A stretch of 6,756 bases of DNA. Source: Rickettsiales bacterium (GTDB lineage: Bacteria; Pseudomonadota; Alphaproteobacteria; Rickettsiales; UBA3002). The position numbers and the translations under genes were made by a program. Where the stretch lies: assembly GCA_021300075.1 (NCBI GenBank), contig JAJTIB010000085.1:1-6756 (forward strand), read 5' to 3'. Each line of letters opens with the position of its first letter. Position 1 is the stretch's first letter. The notes beneath the pieces were generated by a model. It was not told where the DNA came from and ran no database searches. It saw only the letters and a list, made by a program, of their open reading frames with translations. This document shows, in pieces, positions 1 to 5,400 of the stretch.

Positions 1-1831
1 AGGTAACTTCGCCGATAAAAATGTGGGCACAGGTAAAGCGGTGACGGTGGCGGGTGTCACGATCGGTGGTGCGGATGCGGGGAATTACACCTTTACACAG
101 CCCACCGGCCTCACCGCGAACATCACGCCGGCGGCACTTGGTATGACCGGGGTGACGGCGAGCAATAAAGTCTATGACGCACTCACGACCGCGGCGCTCA
201 ATTTCGGCGGTGCGGCGTTCAGCGGGCTTTTTGGTGGCGATACGGTCACGTTCAACAGCGGGGCAGCGACGGGGAATTTTGTCGATAAGAATGTGGGCAC
301 AGGTAAAGCGGTGACGGTGGCGGGTGTGACCATCGGTGGTGCGGATGCGGGGAATTACACCTTTACCCAGCCCACCGGTGTGACCGCGAACATCACACCT
401 GCAAGTATGACGGTGACTGGTGTCACCGCCAGCAACAAAATCTATGACGCCCTCACCACCGCTACGCTTAGCTTCTCCTCGGCGATGCTCTCCGGTATTC
501 TCGGGTCGGATAGCGTGACGATCAATAGCGGTGCGGCGACGGGGAATTTTGCGAATAAGAATGTGGGCACGGGTAAAGCGGTGACGGTGGCGGGTGTCAG
601 CATCGGTGGTGCAGATGCGGGGAATTACACTCTGACCCAGCCTACCGGTGTGACGGCAGATATCACGCCCAAAGCGCTGACGGTAACGGGTGCGATTGCC
701 AATGATAAAATCTATGACGCAACGACAGCGGCGGTATTGAACCTCGCTTCCGCGACGCTTTCGGGGGCAATCGCAGGCGATATCGTGTCGATTGACATCG
801 GTGCTTCGAGCGGCGCGTTTCTGGATAAGAACGTAGGCAACAATAAACAGGTGACCGTGACGGGCGCAGCATTGCTGGGGGCAGATGCTGGGAATTACAC
901 GGTGACACCGCCTGTGGGCCTTACTGCCAATATCACGCCTGCGAGCCTGACGGTGAATGGTGTCACCGCCAGCAACAAAGTCTATGATGCCCTGACCAGT
1001 GCCACGCTCAGCTTTGCTTCCGCCATGATCACCGGCGTGCTGGGCAGTGATGCGGTGATTATTGACAGTGGCGCGGCTTCGGGCGTGTTTGCAGATAGTA
1101 ATGTTGGCACCGGTAAAGCGGTGACAGTGTCGGGCGTGGGCATCACGGGGGCGGATGCGGGGAATTACACCCTCACCGGCCAGCCTGCGGGTGTTGCGGC
1201 TGATATTACGCCCGCGACCTTGACCGTGACAGCGGATAATAAGAGCCGCGAATTATCGCAACCGTCCCCGCCTTTCACCTATACGGCAATAGGCTTCCAG
1301 GGCTCGGATTTGCCTTCGCTGCTGACGGGGATTTTGATGTCCTCGGTCGGTAGCGGCGCGGTGCCGATTGGTAATTACGCCATCACGATCGGGGGCGGCA
1401 CAGCGCCCAATTATGTGCTGAATTATGTGAATGGCATGCTGACCGTGCTGGCGGATGGCTCATCGCTTCCGCCCCTTCCTCCCGGCGGCGGGGTGACAAG
1501 CCCGAACCTTGATACACAGTCCTCACTGCTGCTGTCACTTGCCAATAATCAAAGCGGGAACTTTACCATCATAGAGCCGGGTCTGACCACGCAGGGCCAG
1601 CAGATGTATCTGAATACCAGCGCGCTCAATTCGCCGACGCTTCTGGCGGCGGGTGGAATAGACACGGCGGACATGGAAACCCGCACGTACCGATTGACAC
1701 CAGCTGGAGCCGCTTCCTCCATCAACGTAACTGACGACGCTGCGCCCGCCCCGGTACTGATAGTGCCGAAAACGACCGCTCCCATTTTTCCACCCACCCC
1801 CTTCAAAATTCCTGAAGTAATGGATATTTAG
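1..1831 (+). CDS. C-terminal part of a large YDG/MBG-repeat adhesin-like exoprotein (5' end outside window)
   Basis: The frame is open from the first base (first full codon at 2, reading GNFADKN) and ends at TAG 1829-1831, giving 609 visible residues. The GTG at 23 lies inside a repeat and is not the start. Layout: the end of one YDG-type repeat, four complete 90-residue YDG repeats (143-1222), an MBG-type domain (about 1223-1450), then a tail of about 127 residues (1451-1828) with a PPLPPGGG linker, an Ala/Ser/Thr-rich stretch and the ending IPEVMDI. There are no cysteines and no membrane helix in the visible part. In known families these domains form beta-sandwich stalks of bacterial surface proteins, often behind a filamentous haemagglutinin N-terminal secretion domain, so a cell-surface or secreted role is likely. 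That the missing N-terminus resembles the gene starting at 2360 is inference. There is no LPXTG-like anchor, beta-barrel autotransporter domain or other recognised C-terminal anchor, which fits a two-partner-secretion exoprotein. The ligand is unknown. Confidence 0.85.
   Translation, partial: GNFADKNVGTGKAVTVAGVTIGGADAGNYTFTQPTGLTANITPAALGMTGVTASNKVYDALTTAALNFGGAAFSGLFGGDTVTFNSGAATGNFVDKNVGTGKAVTVAGVTIGGADAGNYTFTQPTGVTANITPASMTVTGVTASNKIYDALTTATLSFSSAMLSGILGSDSVTINSGAATGNFANKNVGTGKAVTVAGVSIGGADAGNYTLTQPTGVTADITPKALTVTGAIANDKIYDATTAAVLNLASATLSGAIAGDIVSIDIGASSGAFLDKNVGNNKQVTVTGAALLGADAGNYTVTPPVGLTANITPASLTVNGVTASNKVYDALTSATLSFASAMITGVLGSDAVIIDSGAASGVFADSNVGTGKAVTVSGVGITGADAGNYTLTGQPAGVAADITPATLTVTADNKSRELSQPSPPFTYTAIGFQGSDLPSLLTGILMSSVGSGAVPIGNYAITIGGGTAPNYVLNYVNGMLTVLADGSSLPPLPPGGGVTSPNLDTQSSLLLSLANNQSGNFTIIEPGLTTQGQQMYLNTSALNSPTLLAAGGIDTADMETRTYRLTPAGAASSINVTDDAAPAPVLIVPKTTAPIFPPTPFKIPEVMDI
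2..1222 (+). repeat. 270-bp tandem repeat array encoding YDG-type domains (one partial, four full units)
   Basis: Units lie at 2-142 (partial), 143-412, 413-682, 683-952 and 953-1222. The period is exactly 270 bp with no indels: the VG(T)GK anchor codon starts at 23, 293, 563, 833 and 1103. Each unit reads roughly TGVTASNKxYDA, then a hydrophobic beta-strand stretch, then GDxVxxxSGAATGxFxDKNVGTGKAVTV, then GADAGNYTxTxPxGxTAxITP. The (K)(V/I)YDA motif that names the YDG family is present in every full unit. The fourth segment (683-952) is the most divergent (AIANDKIYDATTA, VGNNKQVTVTGAALLG). The array probably forms an extended rod of beta-sandwich domains. Confidence 0.9.
1223..1450 (+). other. 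MBG-type (YGX-like) domain following the YDG array
   Basis: About 76 residues after the last ITPA of the YDG array. It begins LTVTADNKSRELSQPSPPFTY and ends TAPNYVLNYVNGMLTVL. The pattern of 'TADNKSRxxGxxxPxFTYTxxGFxxGD', then a variable loop, then 'GxYxIxxGGGTAxNYxxxYxxGxLTV' is the classical signature of the MBG domain of large bacterial surface proteins. It usually sits at the C-terminal end of YDG or other stalk repeats, as here. Here GNYAITIGGG matches the middle part, and QGSD replaces the usual GxD spacing. This is a domain annotation within the first CDS, not a separate gene. Confidence 0.75.
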
Positions 1832-1894
1832 GGGCGCTTTCAGTGCCTCCTCGCCAACGCCAATCTCATTTCGTTCACTAGATTTTATAGTCAG

Positions 1895-2002
1895 TGACCT
1901 GCTCTCCATAAGTTAGTCCAGTTTTAGCTAGCGTCTGCTGACCGTTAGGAGAAGGAGCAGACCATGAAGAAGCGTTTCAGTGAAGAGCAGATCATCGCGG
2001 TG
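1895..2002 (+). mobile_element. Truncated left end of an IS3-family insertion sequence
   Basis: The segment opens with TGACCTGCTCTCCATAAG, which resembles IS3-family terminal inverted repeats (TGA-CTGC-CCC type). It has a short leader with a good Shine-Dalgarno (AAGGAG, 1952-1957, six bases before ATG 1964) and the first codons of the transposase OrfA. Homology stops after codon 13. The rest of the element and a matching right inverted repeat are absent from the window, so a target-site duplication cannot be tested. The element is dead. The boundary at 1895 is inferred from the TGA terminus and is the least certain part. Confidence 0.6.
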
Positions 2003-2005
2003 TGA
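1964..2005 (+). pseudogene. IS3-family transposase OrfA, 13-codon N-terminal remnant
   Basis: The remnant reads MKKRFSEEQIIAV and then TGA (2003-2005). The N-terminus MKKRF(S/T)EEQII is characteristic of OrfA of the IS3 family, where it begins the helix-turn-helix region and normally continues (V)LKEAEAG. The frame stops exactly where the purK-like sequence begins, so the stop codon was created by a fusion junction rather than by a point mutation. The ribosome-binding site is intact, but the product would be a 13-residue peptide with no expected function. Confidence 0.7.
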
Positions 2006-2129
2006 GCTGCACCGCACGATTGTGCCCGCGCCCTTTATTGACCACAATCAGGACGAAGTGGTGCGTATTGCCAAAAAACTCGCCCAGGCGCTGGATGTCG
2101 TGGAGCTATACTCTCAGAGTAGGCGGTAA
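2004..2129 (+). pseudogene. purK: Internal fragment resembling purK (5-(carboxyamino)imidazole ribonucleotide synthase)
   Basis: Reading from 2004 (frame closed by TAA 2127-2129) gives ELHRTIVPAPFIDHN followed by QDEVVRIAKKLAQALDVV. This resembles the stretch of the PurK ATP-grasp domain that reads approximately (I)LHxTIVPAxxxxxxxxxAxxIAKKIAEALDVVGVLAVE. The match covers about 33 residues and ends at DVV (about 2102). The next nine codons (ELYSQSRR and neighbours) do not continue the family pattern, so a second breakpoint lies near 2102. An intact PurK has about 350-400 residues, so this is a decayed fragment with no start or active site of its own. PurK carboxylates aminoimidazole ribonucleotide in purine synthesis, and the organism presumably has an intact copy elsewhere. 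Identification is from memory of the family pattern. Another ATP-grasp enzyme is the main alternative. Confidence 0.5.
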
Positions 2130-2134
2130 AGCTA

Positions 2135-2146
2135 CTTTTGCAAAAG
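2135..2146. repeat. 12-bp perfect palindrome CTTTTGCAAAAG at the start of the AT-rich leader
   Basis: CTTTTGCAAAAG reads the same on both strands with no spacer. It lies six bases after the stop of the purK-like fragment. A second small inverted repeat, ACTCT-C-AGAGT, lies just before it (2110-2120). These could be protein-binding sites, remnants of a mobile-element end or chance. Nothing else identifies them. Confidence 0.25.
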
Positions 2147-2288
2147 AATGATACAACCTTGAATAGTTTTTATCTGGTTTGTGTTTACCTCTAGGTGATT
2201 AATCTTCCAGTAATTCTAGCGACTGCGGCATGAATTCAACGCATTGACTAAAATGCCTAGAAATGTGATTTTGTTTGCAAAAATTATA

Positions 2289-2299
2289 GGAGATTCTCC
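2289..2299. repeat. 11-bp perfect palindrome upstream of the second exoprotein gene
   Basis: GGAGA-T-TCTCC is a perfect inverted repeat with a one-base centre, lying 60 bases before the preferred start codon and just upstream of TATTAT (2308-2313). Its position would suit an operator, but a palindrome this short can arise by chance and no regulator family is recognisable from it. It also overlaps the only AGGAG in the leader. Confidence 0.25.
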
Positions 2300-2359
2300 G
2301 CTTTTTGTATTATCATGCTCTTAATAAGCAAAATTATGCAACGCGACGCGACTATAGCA

Positions 2360-2431
2360 ATGAGACGTCAGTTACTGACCGCCTCAGCTTTGGGCTGTGT
2401 GGCGGCGCTTACACCAAGCGAAGGGCTTGCC
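2360..2431 (+). other. Sec signal peptide of the second exoprotein
   Basis: The 24 residues have a positively charged start (MRRQ), a hydrophobic core (LLTASALGCVAALTP) and a small-residue end, GLA, before NPEDGVV. Mature TpsA proteins of this type commonly begin with NP-x-GGVV-like sequence, which supports cleavage after residue 24. The extended signal-peptide region found in some very large secreted proteins is not recognisable in the upstream alternatives beginning at 2336 (MQRDATIA) or 2315 (MLLISKI). Confidence 0.6.
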
Positions 2432-5400
2432 AACCCTGAAGACGGCGTGGTGGCGGCCGGGTCTGCCACAATTGTGAATGCGCCTGCGCGGGTGGATATT
2501 CACCAGCATTCTGAACGCGCGGTGATTGACTGGCGCAGCTTTGATATTGCGCCAAATGAAACCACGCAGTTTCACCAGCCTTCCTCGTCCTCGTTCGCGC
2601 TGAACCGGGTGAAGTCGAACACCCCCTCGAGCATTGCGGGGGCGCTGATTGCCAATGGCAATGTGGCGGTAGTGAACCCGAACGGCGTGCTGATTCAGCA
2701 AGGCGCGAAGGTGGATGTGAACAGCCTCGTCGTCTCCAGCGCGGATACGCGCAACGAAGATTTCATGGCGGGCGGGCCGTTGAAACTCGATATTGCCGGC
2801 AAGCCGGATGCTGCGGTGATTAACCAGGGCACGATCACCGCGAAAGAGGCGGGCCTCGTTGGGCTTGTGGCGCCGCATGTCGAAAATTCGGGGGTGATTG
2901 AGGCGCGGCTGGGCAAGGTGGCGCTGGCCTCGGGCGATACGGCAGTGGTGGATCTGGCGGGTGACGGGCTGATTTCACTGGCGGTGTCGGACTCGGTCGC
3001 CAAACAGCTGGTGCGTAACTCCGGCGCGGTGTCGGCGGATGGTGGCACGGTGCTGATTACGGCCGCTGCCGGCCGCGAGCTGGTGGATAGTATGGTAGCG
3101 GTGGAAGGTACTGTGCGCGCCCAGACAGTGGCTGAGAAAAACGGCGCGATTATTATTGCAAGCGCGGCCAAAGGTCATGACAAGACGCAAGCCACGGTGA
3201 AGGTAGCAGCCAAACTTGATGCCTCGGGCAAGGGCGCGGGTGAAAAAGGCGGCGCGGTGCATGTGCAGGGTGAGCGCATTCTTGTGGCGGAAGGCACGCG
3301 CATTGATGCCTCGGGTGACGCAGGTGGCGGCGAAGTGCTGATTGGCGGTGATTATCTGGGCGGCAATTACCGGGGCACGCTCGCCACGCCGGATCTTGCG
3401 GCGGATGACACTGCCTGGGGCAATACACCGGGCGGATATTCATCCATCAACGGTACAGGATTGGCGGAATATCTCCGCCGGTTTTACGATTATTTCCGCC
3501 CCGAGGGCGGCATGCCCACCGCCAGCCGTACCCATGTGGGCAGTGATGTGGTGGTGGATGCCAGCGCCAGAACCTCTGGTCATGGCGGGCGGGTGATTTA
3601 CTGGTCGGATCACGGCACGAGCTATAGCGGCCATACGGATGTGGGTGCCAAGGGCGCCTCGGGCCATGGCGGGTTTATCGAAGTGTCGGGGCGTGACTGG
3701 CTGGGGTATAACGGCAGCTTCAACGCGCTGGCCACAGGCGGCAGGGCGGGTACCTTGCTGCTCGACCCGACAGACATGACCATCAGCAACGCCATGAGTA
3801 GCAATGTGACGGGTTCATCGCCGTTTGACGGCTTCGGCCCGTCGCCAAGCAATCTGAATGTTACTGACCTGCAAACCGCGCTTGGTACGGGGAATGTGAT
3901 AATACAAAGCTCGGGCGGCACGGGCGGCAATGGCGATATCACCTTTGTGGATGCTGTGGCGTGGAACAGTACTCGCTCCCTGACCGTGAATGCCTCACGC
4001 CATCTGACGGTCAATAACACCATTACCAATACGGGTACGGGCAACATCACCCTGAATGCCAACATTTCTGCGACCGGCGATCTTACCATCAATAACAACA
4101 TTACCACCGGCGGCAGCATCACAGGGCTTGCCGGGCGGGATCTAACACTGGCGGCAGGCAGAACCCTCACCACCGGCGCGACCGGAGGGCTCAGCCTGCG
4201 GGCGGCGAATGGTGTGACAACCGGCACGGGGAATCTGAACCTTAACGGGAATCTCTCGGTAGGTACGGGAGCGCTGACGCTGACTTCCGGCATTAACGGC
4301 GCCCGCCCGAACTGGACGGCGACTGGCTCTAGCCTGAACCGGGTGGGAGCGACATTTGGTGCGGTGTCGATGCAGGGGTTTAATGACCTTGGAATTAGCC
4401 GCATTATTAATTCGACCGGTGCGGTGACTATCTCCAACAATACCCGCACGCTTTTAGCAAACAATGTAAGCAGTACCGCAGGTGCAATAACATTCGGCAA
4501 TAATTTAGAGCTTACCGAAGCAACGAGTGCGACGGTTTCAGCGACCAATCAGAATATTACTTTTGGCGGCAGCGTCACTGACACAACGGGTGGCGTGATG
4601 GAGTCGCTGATTGTCAATTCAGGCACGGCTACGACTACGTTCAGTGGTGCAGTAAATGGGCTTAACCTTACCGCCACTGCCGGCACATTCAGCCTTCCCA
4701 CCGCAATGGGCGCAACGACTCCGATGGGGAATGTCGCGTTGACCTCTACCAATGCGATGACGCTGCCTGCGATAACCGCTGCGACGATTACAGCGCAGAC
4801 AACGGGAGCGACTGGAGATATAACGCTTGGAGCCAATCTTACTGCGAATGCTGCAAGCGGTAACATAACTGTCACAGCCTTCCGGAATCTGACCGTAGGG
4901 GCATTGTCAACCCTCACCACCGGCGCGGCCGGAGCGCTCAGCCTGCAGGCAGCGAACGGTGTGACAACCGGCACGGGGAATCTGAACCTTAACGGGAATC
5001 TCTCTGTGGGTACGGGGGCGCTGACGCTGACTTCAGGCATTAGCGGCACCCGCCCGAACTGGACGGCGACTAACACCAATCTGGTGCCGCAGAGCGGGAC
5101 CTTTGGAGCGGTGTCGATTCAGGGCTTTCAGGATTTAACCCTGAACCGCGCGATGAGTGCAGCAGGAAATGTGACGCTGCTTGCGTTCCGCGATCTGAAT
5201 TTACCCTCGGGCAGTAACATCACCACCAGCGCTGGTGGCTCCATCTCACTACAGGCAGCGAATGCAAATATAAATGGCACGGGCAATCTCAATCTTGCTT
5301 CTAACGTGAGCGTTGGTCTGGGCGGCAATCTTACCCTCACTTCCGGGGTGAATGGCACGCGCCCGGACTGGGCAATCAATACCAGCAATCTGACTGTTAA

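Larger units (their letters stand above)
2130..2359 (+). promoter_or_regulatory. AT-rich intergenic leader, probable promoter region of the downstream exoprotein gene
   Basis: These 230 bases contain no plausible gene and are clearly richer in A+T than the flanking coding sequence, as expected upstream of a transcribed gene. A TTGACT at 2244-2249 is a good -35 candidate, but the hexamer 17 bases on (GATTTT, 2267-2272) is a weak -10. TATTAT at 2308-2313 is a better -10 but lacks a good -35. AGGAG at 2288-2292 is too far (22 bases) from the first in-frame ATG (2315) to serve it. The exact promoter cannot be fixed by eye. Confidence 0.35.

Noticed and set aside
663..908. Minus-strand open frame in the YDG array, and two more over the tail of the first gene (1535-1909)
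   Set aside because: They are Arg/Ser/Pro-rich translations with no recognisable family, lying fully or mostly inside a well-supported sense gene.
2..1222. Regularly spaced direct repeats as a possible CRISPR array
   Set aside because: The 270-bp period is fully coding, in frame, and encodes a known domain type. There are no short repeats with unique spacers.
1831..1849. Small hairpin right after the stop codon of the first gene as a terminator
   Set aside because: The stem is only about seven pairs with two G-T pairs, and no T-run follows (CTCGCCAACG), so it does not meet the pattern of an intrinsic terminator.
2341..2350. ACGCG tandem repeat near the start as a phase-variation tract
   Set aside because: There are only two copies, too few to expect slippage.
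2360..2398. Cys13 of the second gene's signal peptide as a lipoprotein attachment site
   Set aside because: The residues before it (ALG-C) lack the Leu/Val/Ile at -3, and the hydrophobic stretch before it is too short. Cleavage after GLA before NPEDG fits the family better.
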